A DNA stretch of 64,000 bases from CAZTQN01 sp964615765 (GTDB lineage: Bacteria > Planctomycetota > Phycisphaerae > Phycisphaerales > UBA1924), in contig CAZTQN010000003.1 of assembly GCA_964615765.1 (NCBI GenBank), forward strand, positions 145,501 through 209,500. The letters are read 5' to 3'. Positions 48,732-56,915 of the stretch are shown one piece after another (position 1 is the first letter of the stretch; every line of letters starts with the position of its first letter). The position numbers and the translations under genes are program-made. Below the pieces are notes generated by a model. The model did not search any database and was not told the DNA's origin. It saw nothing but the letters and a program-made list of their open reading frames with translations.

Positions 48732-48979
48732 CGTCCGAGATTCTTCTCAGGACCCCGCAAACTCCTCTTCAAACAGGCCCTCGGCTCGATACCTCTCCTG
48801 TCGATCGCCCACGCGGCGAGCGGGCCGCACAGTCCCGCACGCCGCCCCGGCGATCGTGGGGTTCGCGCATGAGGCGCGGCCTGTCTTTCTCACCACCGTC
48901 TGGCGCGTCGGAGCACGCACCCGGCCATCTCGGGACACCTCACCCCTCACCGTCCCGCTCAGCATGGAGGCCTCGCGTC

Positions 48980-49714
48980 ATGCGTCTCGAAACCCTGCAG
49001 GAACGCTTCTTCGAAACCCTCATCACCGGCGACCGCCCCGCCACCCGCGCGCTCGTCGAGCAGGCCGAGAAGCTCCTGGGCACGCCCCAGCGCGTCCTTA
49101 CCGATCTCTACTGGCCCACCCACCAGTCCATCGAAAAGCTCTACCGCGCTGACCACCTCTCCCGTCTCAGCCACCACATGGCCGTCCGCCTCCTCCGCGT
49201 CTGCATCGATCAGACCTCCTCACGCCTCGAACGCCCCGAAGCCAACGGTCGCACCGTGCTGGCCTTCTGCGGCGGCGGGGAGAACGAAGAACTCGGCGCC
49301 CAGATGGCCGTCGACCTCCTCGAATCGCACGGCTTCTCCGTCCGCTTCGCCGGCGCCGGCGTGTGCGCCGACGAGATCCTGGCCCGCGTGCAGGAAGCCC
49401 AGCCCGACGTGCTGCTGATGTTCTGCTCCGCCGCGTCGGACCTCCCGGAAATCCGCAGCCTCATCGACCAGCTCCGCACCATCGGCGCCAGCCGCAACAC
49501 CCAGGTCGCCGTCGGCGGCGGGGTCTTCAACCGGGCCGACGGCCTGGCGGAAGAGATCGGGGCCGACCTGTGGGCCCGCAACCCGCTCGAGATGGTGGAC
49601 ACGCTCATCGAACAGCCGCTGCGTCGCGCCGACGCCGGCCAGCGCACCGTCGGCAAGTCCCGCCGCAAGCCGGTCGAGGTCGAAACCCCCACGCTCAAGT
49701 TCAAGGCCGCCTGA
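48980..49714 (+). CDS. B12-fold (SCHIC-like) regulatory protein without axial histidine
   Basis: 244 residues. A four-helix cap-like N-terminus (about 5-85) is followed by a cobalamin-binding-type Rossmann domain. The DxHxxG motif position reads ENEELG, with Glu for the axial His. The pattern GFSVRFAGAGVCADEIL and the strand DVLLMFCSAASDLPEI follow the family layout. The lack of His fits a heme- or ligand-free sensor domain, as known in regulators such as AppA/PpsR partners, but this is inferred. Start supported by GGAGG. Followed by a strong terminator. Confidence 0.72.
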   Translation: MRLETLQERFFETLITGDRPATRALVEQAEKLLGTPQRVLTDLYWPTHQSIEKLYRADHLSRLSHHMAVRLLRVCIDQTSSRLERPEANGRTVLAFCGGGENEELGAQMAVDLLESHGFSVRFAGAGVCADEILARVQEAQPDVLLMFCSAASDLPEIRSLIDQLRTIGASRNTQVAVGGGVFNRADGLAEEIGADLWARNPLEMVDTLIEQPLRRADAGQRTVGKSRRKPVEVETPTLKFKAA

Positions 49715-49760
49715 TCCGCGGTCTGGCCCTCGGTCGTTATCAGACTTTCTCCTCTCTCGC

Positions 49761-49798
49761 CACCACGCCGGGCTTCCCGCTCGGCGTGGTGTGTTTTT
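49761..49798 (+). terminator. Intrinsic terminator after B12-fold gene
   Basis: Perfect 10-bp stem CACCACGCCG / CGGCGTGGTG with an 11-nt loop, followed by TGTTTTT. Confidence 0.88.
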
Positions 49799-49892
49799 GG
49801 GCTCTGCGGCCCCCGCGCGCCCGCGTCGCGTGCTGGCGGGAGGCTTCTGCCATGCCACGCGGCACCTTGCGACCCAAACAATCCCCAAGCAC

Positions 49893-49917
49893 GACGGATT
49901 TCCCGGAAGAATCCGTC
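49893..49917. promoter_or_regulatory. Inverted repeat upstream of ECF sigma gene
   Basis: Perfect 8-bp arms GACGGATT / AATCCGTC with a 9-nt spacer that itself contains TTCCCGGAA. It lies 85 bp upstream of the sigma gene and behind the terminator, so it may be an operator or a leader hairpin. TAGCAT at 49950 could serve as a -10. Confidence 0.4.
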
Positions 49918-50001
49918 TGGACGGAGGAACCGATTTCCTCGGACTCCGGTAGCATGCCCGTTGGGGCGGCGGGGCTTGGGTTCGGTCCCTGGGGAACGGC
50001 G

Positions 50002-50595
50002 ATGACGCGCAGCGAAGAGCGGCGGCTGATCGAACGGGCCTTGTCCGGCGACCGGACCGCCGCGGCCGATCTCATCAAGACCCATCAGCCCTCGCTGTAC
50101 GCCTACATGCTGCGCATGTCCGGGCGCCCCGAGATCGCCGAGGACATCGTTCAGGACGCCTTCGTCCGCGCCCTCACCAACCTCACCCGCTTCGACTTCA
50201 AGTTCCGCTTCTCCACCTGGCTGTTCACGATCGCCAAACGGCTGTACGTGAACGCCATGCAGAAACACAAGCCGGCGTACGACTCCGACACCGTGGGCGG
50301 GTGCGAGTTCATCGGCCCGAACGACCCGGCCTCGCCGACGATCGACCGAGAACTGCAGGTCAACGCGAAAGCCGCGCTCGACGTGGCGCTGGGCAGTTTG
50401 AGCCAGGAGCAGCGCGAGATCGTCGTGCTTTTTCACCAGCTCGATTGGCCGATCGCCCAGATCGCGGAATATATGGATATGCCCGAGGGCACGATCAAGA
50501 GCCATCTGCACCGCGGGCGGCAGAAGATGAAGGCGGTGCTGAGCGAGCACGCCCAGTTCCGCCAGTTCGTGGACGAAGCGCTGGCCGAGGTGTGA
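50002..50595 (+). CDS. ECF-type RNA polymerase sigma factor
   Basis: 197 residues. Region 2 holds the EIAEDIVQDAFVRALTNL and FKFRFSTWLFTIAKRLYVN motifs typical of ECF sigma factors. Region 4 is SLSQEQREIVVLFHQLDWPIAQIAEYMDMPEGTIKSHLHRGRQKM, with a helix-turn-helix. ATG 50002 is chosen for GGGGAA and domain position. In-frame ATGs upstream (49852, 49954) would add a low-complexity leader. A membrane protein gene follows after 48 bp, consistent with a sigma/anti-sigma pair. Confidence 0.9.
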   Translation: MTRSEERRLIERALSGDRTAAADLIKTHQPSLYAYMLRMSGRPEIAEDIVQDAFVRALTNLTRFDFKFRFSTWLFTIAKRLYVNAMQKHKPAYDSDTVGGCEFIGPNDPASPTIDRELQVNAKAALDVALGSLSQEQREIVVLFHQLDWPIAQIAEYMDMPEGTIKSHLHRGRQKMKAVLSEHAQFRQFVDEALAEV

Positions 50596-50643
50596 GCCCC
50601 TCACCGGACCCCAAGGCCCCGCGTTTCCGGGAGTGTGTGTTTC

Positions 50644-51288
50644 GTGGACCCGCGTGATCGGATCAAGCGATTGCAGGATCTCCGCAGCGTCGCGGCGGAA
50701 CTGCGTGCGTCCGCGCCGGCCCCGGACCAGATCCCCGACATGTCGGCCTCGATCCTCTCGCAGGTCGACGCGGCCCGCCCGTTCCTGAACGCCCACACCC
50801 GCCGCAGCCTCTGGGTCGCGCGGGCCATGTGCGCCGGATCCGTCGCGCTCATCGGCGCCGGGGTGTTCGCGGCGTTCCGCTTCGCACCGGACTTCATGCC
50901 CGCGCGGGAGCCGGCCCCGCTCTCGACGGTCGTGCAGCGCGTGCAGCGCACCGCCGACACGAGCGTGACGGAAGTTCGCGCCTCATTGACCGCCTCGATC
51001 TCCACCGTCGCCAGCGAGGTGCAGCGTCCGATCACGGCGATGCTGGGCGAGCCGTCCAAGACCGAGTGCGCCAGCCTCGCCGGTCCCGGCCCGCGGTGCC
51101 AGGCCGCCGAACTCAACTGCCTCCCTGCCGACGCCGGGGCCGCGCCGTTCGTCCGGCTTGGCGACTCGGTGCTGGTGCGTCTGCGCGTGTGCGGCGGGCG
51201 CGGCGACTGCTCCGACCGCCTCATGCTCCTCGGGCCCAACTGGCGGACCGAACTCGCCGCCCCCGTCGAGCCCTGCGCTAAGCGATAA
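50644..51288 (+). CDS. Single-pass membrane protein, probable anti-sigma partner
   Basis: 214 residues. A cytosolic N-terminus (about 60 residues, IKRLQDLRSVAAEL...) is followed by one membrane helix (MCAGSVALIGAGVFAAF) and a C-terminal outer part with six cysteines (TEC, PRC, LNC, RVC, GDC, EPC), which may form disulfides. Position and topology suggest an anti-sigma factor, but no HxxxCxxC zinc motif is present. Two GTG codons (50635, 50644) are possible starts; 50644 is used. Confidence 0.65.
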   Translation: MDPRDRIKRLQDLRSVAAELRASAPAPDQIPDMSASILSQVDAARPFLNAHTRRSLWVARAMCAGSVALIGAGVFAAFRFAPDFMPAREPAPLSTVVQRVQRTADTSVTEVRASLTASISTVASEVQRPITAMLGEPSKTECASLAGPGPRCQAAELNCLPADAGAAPFVRLGDSVLVRLRVCGGRGDCSDRLMLLGPNWRTELAAPVEPCAKR

Positions 51289-51499
51289 CTCCGCGGTTCC
51301 TGCCGTCTTCAACCTGCGACCACGAGCTCGGCGGTGCCCTCTCCGGGTCATCCCCTTGCATCCCCGCGCCCGCCCGGCGCATCCCCGTGGCGTGCGCTCC
51401 ACCGCGGGCGTGTGGTCCCAATTTCCGCGCGTGATCGCGTAGTCTGTGCGATTCTGAGACCGCGCTTGCACCGGCCGGGGTGCCGATCGGTTCAAGCGG

Positions 51500-53554
51500 A
51501 TGAACGCCGCGTGTCGGCGGTGTGGAGGGCTGTCACGGTTGCGGGGCCAGCGGATACGACCATCACTGCCGGAAGAGCGCGGGCGGACGCGCCGCGCGGG
51601 GTTGCTGCTTACGGCCGCCGCGGCCCTGGGCGTGGCGGCCCTCGCCGGTCTTGGCGCGGGCATCGCGGCGACGCGGCAGGCGCCGAGCGCCGCCGCACCG
51701 GCCGCCGCGCCCGATCTGCTCGGGCTCGCCGCCCGGTTGCCGGCGTCGGTGGACGTCCTCATCAGCGTGCGCAGCGCGGCGGAGGTGCGTGCCTCGCCCG
51801 GCGGGGCGCTGATCGAGCGCTCGCTGCGCGAGAGCGGGCTGCTCACCGATCTTCGCCCCGCATGGGACTCGGTCGCGCGGCGCCTCGAGATGGACCGGGC
51901 CGCCGCGTTCGACGCGCTCATGGGGCAGGAGGTCATCGTCGTCGGGCGCGGCGTGCCGCCCGCGCCGGGAGCTTCCGGCGAGCCGGGGCGGAGCGTGCGC
52001 CGCGAGTGGTCGCTGCTCAGCCGCGTGCCAGCGGCGGTCGAGCAGCGCGTGCGGGCCGCGATGTTCACCGCGCCGCTGACCATCGAGCAGGGCGTGCAGA
52101 TCTTCTCGCTGGAAGACGGACGGTACACCGCCGCATCAGTACCGGACCCGCAGGTCGCCGGGCAGGCGATCCTCATCCTCGGCCCGACGGACGATCGCGG
52201 GCTGTTCCGCGACGCGCTCGCCGCCCTGCGCCAGCAGCACGCCGGCCCGCTGCTGAAGTCGACCACGATCGCGACGGCGAGCATGGACGGCGGCGGCCCG
52301 CGCGTGCTCGTCGCGGCGAGTCTGAACGACCAGCCGCCCGCGCTCGACGCTGCAGATGACGCGCAGAAGGCCGTCGGCCCCACGCCGTGGGATCGCTTCG
52401 TCCTCCTCGCCGGCGCGCCGCTGGCCGATCGACCGCTCGGCTGGCGCACGCGGTTGATCGTCCGCCGCGGGCCGGACGACGCGGGCGAACTGCCCGAGCC
52501 CACCAGCGACGCCCTGTTCACGCGCCTCCGCCCCGGCACGCTGCTGTGCATGGTCGAGTCGCCCGGTCTGGGCCGGCTGGTCAAGCAGCTCGGCGCGCCG
52601 ACGATCGACGCCTTGGCGATCCTGCAGATTCCCGAGGACGCTCGCGGCCTGCTGAACGGGCGGAGCGTCGCGTGGATGCGCGAGGTTGGGCCTGAGCGAC
52701 TGACCGGCGGGCTGGCGATGGCGACCTCCGACACCGCCGCGCTCGCGCCCGCGATGGACGCCGCGATGGCCCGCTTCGTGCAGCGGCTTGAGCGACAACT
52801 CGGCGGGACCGGGAGCGACCCGGTGGACTTCGGCGGGCGCCTGCCCGAAGTCGTCCGCGTGCTCCCGATCCGGCGCGGCGAGGACGCGCCGGCAGCAGTC
52901 ACGAACAACCCGGCACCGGCGCCCTCACGCCCCGCGGCCGCCGAGCCCGCGTCGTTCATCGCGGCGTGGACGTACGTCGTCAACCGAGCCGCGGGCATCC
53001 CGGCGGGTGCCGGGCCACGCTCAGGGCCGGGCTGGTGGGCGGTGCAGATCGGGCGCGTGGGCGGAGCGGGCGGGGGAGTGGCGGGCGGCGATCAGAATCC
53101 TGCTGCCGGCGCCGCGCGCGACAACGCCGCCAATGGCGCCGTCGGCGGCGGTGAGCAGGACCTCAGCAACGCGCTGCTCGACCACGCCGAGATGCTCGCT
53201 AGCGACGGCGCCGACGCCCCCCCCAACGCCGCGCCCCCGGCCCCAATCACCGCCCGCTGGCTCGTGCTCGCCTCGGCCCGCCCGGCGGAACTCGAGAAGC
53301 ACCTCCCCTCGATCGTGCCCGACGTCCGCGGCGTGCGGTCCGCGATGCGCCGTATCGACGAGCTCACCGTCCGCGTCCGCGCCGACGCGCCCGGCGAGAT
53401 CATCGGCGACATCGAGTGGACCCTCACCCCCCCGCCGCCCGCCACCCCGCTCACCCCGCCCACGCCCCAAACCTCTTCAGCCGCGGAACCCCGATCCGCC
53501 CCCGGCGAGACCGCGCCCAACGCGGTGCCATCGCCGGCCGGCACGCCGCGGTAA
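51500..53554 (+). CDS. Large membrane-anchored or secreted hypothetical protein
   Basis: 684 residues. The start holds a CRRCG pair, then a transmembrane or signal helix (LLLTAAAALGVAALAGLGAGIA). The exported part repeats the LPASVDVLISVRSA style of DUF3352-like proteins and has a second similar half from about 330. A Gly/Ala-rich low-complexity stretch spans about 510-565, and a Pro/Ala tail ends it. Function unknown. It is downstream of the sigma/membrane pair by 211 bp, so it may belong to the same regulon, which is inferred from position only. Confidence 0.6.
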   Translation: MNAACRRCGGLSRLRGQRIRPSLPEERGRTRRAGLLLTAAAALGVAALAGLGAGIAATRQAPSAAAPAAAPDLLGLAARLPASVDVLISVRSAAEVRASPGGALIERSLRESGLLTDLRPAWDSVARRLEMDRAAAFDALMGQEVIVVGRGVPPAPGASGEPGRSVRREWSLLSRVPAAVEQRVRAAMFTAPLTIEQGVQIFSLEDGRYTAASVPDPQVAGQAILILGPTDDRGLFRDALAALRQQHAGPLLKSTTIATASMDGGGPRVLVAASLNDQPPALDAADDAQKAVGPTPWDRFVLLAGAPLADRPLGWRTRLIVRRGPDDAGELPEPTSDALFTRLRPGTLLCMVESPGLGRLVKQLGAPTIDALAILQIPEDARGLLNGRSVAWMREVGPERLTGGLAMATSDTAALAPAMDAAMARFVQRLERQLGGTGSDPVDFGGRLPEVVRVLPIRRGEDAPAAVTNNPAPAPSRPAAAEPASFIAAWTYVVNRAAGIPAGAGPRSGPGWWAVQIGRVGGAGGGVAGGDQNPAAGAARDNAANGAVGGGEQDLSNALLDHAEMLASDGADAPPNAAPPAPITARWLVLASARPAELEKHLPSIVPDVRGVRSAMRRIDELTVRVRADAPGEIIGDIEWTLTPPPPATPLTPPTPQTSSAAEPRSAPGETAPNAVPSPAGTPR

Positions 53555-53707
53555 GCCCGGCGATGTGAAGTTGGTGTCAAGTCGGCTGTTCGGGTGTTCG
53601 CACTGCGTTCGCATTGCTACCCTTGGGGCCGGAGTGTGATGCGTCGGACGCCGCTCCGCGCTCACCATTCTGAACTGTTCCTCCTCCCCCCGAACCGACG
53701 GAAGATC

Positions 53708-55666
53708 ATGCCCGCCGCCCCCTCCACCGCCCCCGCCACCGCCGATTACGTCCGCCAGCTCCGCAACGTCGCGATCATCGCGCACGTCGACCATGGGAAG
53801 ACGACGCTCGTCGACCAGTTGCTCAAGCAGTCCGGCATGTTCCGCACCGGGGAACTCGAGAAGCTCGAGGGCGGCCAGCACGGGCTGATCATGGACTCCA
53901 ACCCGCTCGAGCGCGAGCGCGGCATCACGATCCTGTCCAAGAACTGCGCCGTCACCTACGTCCGCACCGTCGACGGCGTGCTCGAGCAGTTCGCCATCAA
54001 CATCATCGACACCCCGGGCCACGCCGACTTCGGCGGCGAGGTTGAGCGCGTGCTCCGCATGGCCGACGGGTGCCTGCTGCTGGTCGACTCCTCGGAAGGC
54101 GCCATGCCGCAGACGCGGTTCGTGCTCTCCAAGGCGATCGAGGCGGGGCTGAAGCCGATCGTGGTGATCAACAAGTGCGACCGCGGCGACGCGCGCATCG
54201 ACGAGGTCATCAACGAGGTGTTCGACCTTCTGGTCGAACTCGGCGCCGACGATCACGCGCTGGACTTCCCGATCGTCTTCGCCGCCGGCCGGGCCGGCTG
54301 GGCGACGACCGACCTGGAGCTGGCCAAGACGGCCAAGGGGCAGAGCAGCCTGCCGGGCCACCCGGACGCGAACATGCGGCCGATCTTCGACGCGATCGTG
54401 AAGCACGTCCCGCCGCCGGAAGCCATCGTCGACGCGCCGCTGCAGATGCTCATCACGACCATCGACTACAACGACTACGTCGGGCGCATCGGCATCGGGC
54501 GCGTGTTCCACGGCGCGATCAACAACGGGCAGCAGGTCGCCGTGATGAAGATGGACGGCAAGGTGGTGATGTCCAAGATCCAGAAGCTGATGCGCTTCTC
54601 GGGGCTCGGCCGCACCGAGACCGAGACCGTCGTCGCGGGCGACATCTGCGCCCTGATCGGGCTCGAGAGCGTCGACATCGGCGACACCATCGCCGACCCG
54701 GCCAGCCCCAAGGCCCTGCCGCCCGTGAAGGTCGACGAGCCGACGCTGACGATGACCTTCCGCGTCAACGACTCTCCGTTCGCCGGCGTCGAGGGGACGT
54801 ACGTCACCAGCCGCCAGATCCGCGAGCGGCTGGAGAAGGAACTGCAGCACAACGTCGCGCTCCGCGTCGACTTCGGCGGCTCGGCTGGTGATCAGTTCAC
54901 CGTCTCGGGGCGCGGGCTGCTGCACCTGGGCATCCTGCTCGAAACGATGCGGCGCGAGGGCTTCGAGCTGGCCGTCGGCAAGCCGCAGGTGGTCATCAAG
55001 GAGATCGACGGCGTCGAGCACGAGCCGATCGAGTGGCTGGTGGTCGACTGCCCGAACGCGAACCTCGGCCCGGTGATGGAACTGGTCGGCGCGCGCAAGG
55101 GCGAGATCAAGACCATGGAGCCGCGCGGCGACACCATGACGCACCTGGAGTTCGAGATCCCCGCGCGCGGGCTGATCGGGCTCCGCTCGCGCGTGCTGAC
55201 GGCGACGCAGGGCGAGGCGATCATGCACCACACCTTTGAGCGGTTCGCCCCGCTCAACGGTGCCGCGCCCAGCCGCTCGCAGGGCGTCCTGATCTCGCTG
55301 GAATCCGGCCCGGTGACGACGCACGCGTGCGAACTGCTGGCCGACCGCGGCGTGCTGTTCGTCTCGCCCGGCGACAAGGTCTACGCCGGCCAGATCGTCG
55401 GCGAGCACAACCGCGACAACGACCTGGTGGTCAACATCACGCGCCTCAAGCAGCTCACCAACATGCGAGCGGCGAGCAAGGAAGCCACCGTCGTCCTCAA
55501 GGCCGCACGGAAGATGAGCATGGAAGCCATGCTCGAATACTGCGAGGACGACGAACTCGTCGAGATCACGCCGGGGAGCGTGCGCCTGCGGAAGAAGATC
55601 CTGGACGAGTCGATGCGCAAGCGGTCGGAACGCCAGGCGCGGGACCGGGAAGAGGCTGGGGTGTGA
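53708..55666 (+). CDS. typA: Ribosome-associated translational GTPase
   Basis: 652 residues (usual about 605). G1 is AHVDHGKTT, G2 lies in ERERGITI, G3 is DTPGHADFGGEV, G4 is NKCDR. Domain II and the TypA-specific C-terminus follow (YGDQFTVSGRGLLHLGILLETMRREG-like region, QGVLISLESG, RMSMEAMLEY-like segment). A short N-terminal extension (MPAAPSTAPATADYVR) precedes the G domain. Upstream is GGAAG. TypA binds ribosomes and assists growth under stress or low temperature. Confidence 0.95.
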   Translation: MPAAPSTAPATADYVRQLRNVAIIAHVDHGKTTLVDQLLKQSGMFRTGELEKLEGGQHGLIMDSNPLERERGITILSKNCAVTYVRTVDGVLEQFAINIIDTPGHADFGGEVERVLRMADGCLLLVDSSEGAMPQTRFVLSKAIEAGLKPIVVINKCDRGDARIDEVINEVFDLLVELGADDHALDFPIVFAAGRAGWATTDLELAKTAKGQSSLPGHPDANMRPIFDAIVKHVPPPEAIVDAPLQMLITTIDYNDYVGRIGIGRVFHGAINNGQQVAVMKMDGKVVMSKIQKLMRFSGLGRTETETVVAGDICALIGLESVDIGDTIADPASPKALPPVKVDEPTLTMTFRVNDSPFAGVEGTYVTSRQIRERLEKELQHNVALRVDFGGSAGDQFTVSGRGLLHLGILLETMRREGFELAVGKPQVVIKEIDGVEHEPIEWLVVDCPNANLGPVMELVGARKGEIKTMEPRGDTMTHLEFEIPARGLIGLRSRVLTATQGEAIMHHTFERFAPLNGAAPSRSQGVLISLESGPVTTHACELLADRGVLFVSPGDKVYAGQIVGEHNRDNDLVVNITRLKQLTNMRAASKEATVVLKAARKMSMEAMLEYCEDDELVEITPGSVRLRKKILDESMRKRSERQARDREEAGV

Positions 55667-55800
55667 GGGGCGGGGGTGGGTGGGCTGAGCGGAAGAAATT
55701 TGCCGCGGAGGCGCGGAGACGCGGAGAGGGAGTGTGGGTGAGGGTGATCGTGCGCGCGGGAACAGGCGGCACGGCGTTCTCTCCGGCCTTACGCCGCGAT

Positions 55801-56022
55801 TCCACGGCTCTGGCTTCTTCGGTTTCTCGGCTCTGCGGGGGTGCGGGGGCGGAGCCCCTGCGCTTGCGGCGCCCGAGCGACACGGGGTCGCAGGAATTGT
55901 GGTTCGTTGATCTGAGCACCGCGGGTGGTCTCCGTCACTCCGTGCCTGCGTGGTTCCAACCTCTTCGGTTTTCCGCTCTGCGGGGGTTGGGGGGTGCGGG
56001 GGCGGAGCCCCTGCCCTCGCAT
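55801..56022. repeat. Two copies (a, b) of dispersed GC-rich intergenic repeat
   Basis: Copy a (55801-55868) and copy b (55935-56022) share CTTCGGTTTTCCG-like text, then CTGCGGGGGT and GGGGGCGGAGCCCCTG. Copies c and d lie elsewhere in the window. A related fragment with GCGGAGGCGCGGAG lies at 55701-55730 in the opposite sense. The 445-bp gap 55667-56111 holds these elements and no gene. Confidence 0.8.
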
Positions 56023-56111
56023 CACCCCACCGTGGAGGTCTGCTCATGCGCCCGTCACCGCGGCGGCGGGTGGCGCGTGCATCCACTCCACAACAGCTTA
56101 AAGGAGCCACG

Positions 56112-56603
56112 ATGCCCGACAACCGCAACGAACAACGCCCCGCCGCACAGCAGCCCGCCCAGCGGAACCCCTCCACCCCCCCCACCTCGCAGGGCGGCAA
56201 CTCGACCAATCCCCGCGACCCGTTCGCCGCCCAGGAGAGCGGCGCCTCGGGTGGCCCGGCCCCGACGGGCGAGGAACTCGCGAGCACCACGCCGAACAAC
56301 CCGGCGAAGAAGCGCGACCCCTCGCACAATCCGTCACAGAATCCCTCGCAGAATCCGTCGCACAACCCTTCGCAGAACTCGTCGCGCGACCCATCTCGCG
56401 ATCAGTCCCGCGACCCGTCACGCGACCCGACCCGGGAGATGTCGCGCGACACGCCGCAGGACACGGCGCGGGACCAGCACAAGTCGCGTGACCCGCACGC
56501 GAAGGACAACGCCAGCCAGAACCAGGTGCAGGGGTCGGCTGACGCTGACGCCGACCACGAAGCCGGCGATCAGAGCAAGGGCGTGTCGAAGCGCATGGAC
56601 TGA
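56112..56603 (+). CDS. Small disordered protein with tetrapeptide repeats
   Basis: 163 residues, very hydrophilic, with no signal or domain. Residues 69-118 consist of degenerate [RQH][DN]PS-type tetrapeptides. The C-terminus is Asp/Ala/His-rich and ends KRMD. The AAAGGAG ribosome site at 6 nt is one of the strongest in the window and a hairpin terminator follows, so it is probably expressed. Function unknown; composition recalls stress-protection or linker proteins, but this is only an impression. Confidence 0.6.
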   Translation: MPDNRNEQRPAAQQPAQRNPSTPPTSQGGNSTNPRDPFAAQESGASGGPAPTGEELASTTPNNPAKKRDPSHNPSQNPSQNPSHNPSQNSSRDPSRDQSRDPSRDPTREMSRDTPQDTARDQHKSRDPHAKDNASQNQVQGSADADADHEAGDQSKGVSKRMD

Positions 56604-56632
56604 CGCGGCGTTCTACGCACGTGTCACGGGAA

Positions 56633-56651
56633 GGCGGGCGAAAAGCCCGCC
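56633..56651 (+). terminator. Hairpin after disordered-protein gene
   Basis: Perfect 7-bp stem GGCGGGC / GCCCGCC with loop GAAAA. Few Ts follow, so the terminator call is moderate. Confidence 0.55.
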
Positions 56652-56741
56652 GCACCCATTTCGTCACGGATCACGTCACGCTTCCATCGCGTCCGCACTC
56701 ATCGCGTCAAACGCTTACCGCCGCGTCGCGAAAAGGGATGG

Positions 56742-56862
56742 AAGCGCAGGGGCTCCGCCCCCGCACCCCCGCCAAGCCGAAGACCGAAGAAGTTGGGACC
56801 GCGGAGGCGCGGAGTGGTTGAGGGCCGACATCAGCACAAGGACGTCGACCCACAATCACCGC
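56742..56862. repeat. Dispersed repeat copy c (reverse orientation)
   Basis: Reverse complement of copy d over about 120 bp. Shared blocks are GTCGACGTCCTTGTGCTG, CTCAACCACTCCGCGCCTCC, CAACTTCTTCGG and GGGGGCGGAGCCCC. The element lies in the 312-bp gap 56604-56915, which has no gene. Confidence 0.85.
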
Positions 56863-56900
56863 GTCATCGCGTCATCGCGTCACCGCGTCACCGCGTCACA
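56861..56900. repeat. Tandem octamer array GCGTCA[TC]C
   Basis: Five head-to-tail 8-nt units: two GCGTCATC, two GCGTCACC and one GCGTCACA. It abuts repeat copy c. Confidence 0.85.
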
Positions 56901-56915
56901 CCCCTCCCCCTTCCC

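Noticed and set aside
48667..48979. Cobalamin riboswitch upstream of the B12-fold gene
   Set aside because: No B12 box or large conserved multi-stem pattern is visible. Only one perfect 8-bp hairpin stands out.
48635..48979. N-terminal extension of the B12-fold protein up to 48635
   Set aside because: The frame begins inside the preceding antiporter gene, the extension is Arg/Pro/Ser-rich with no domain, and GGAGG supports 48980.
55667..56111. Insertion sequence
   Set aside because: Repeats are present but no transposase gene, terminal inverted repeats or target duplications were seen.
56861..56900. CRISPR array
   Set aside because: Units of 8 nt without spacers; no cas genes anywhere in the window.
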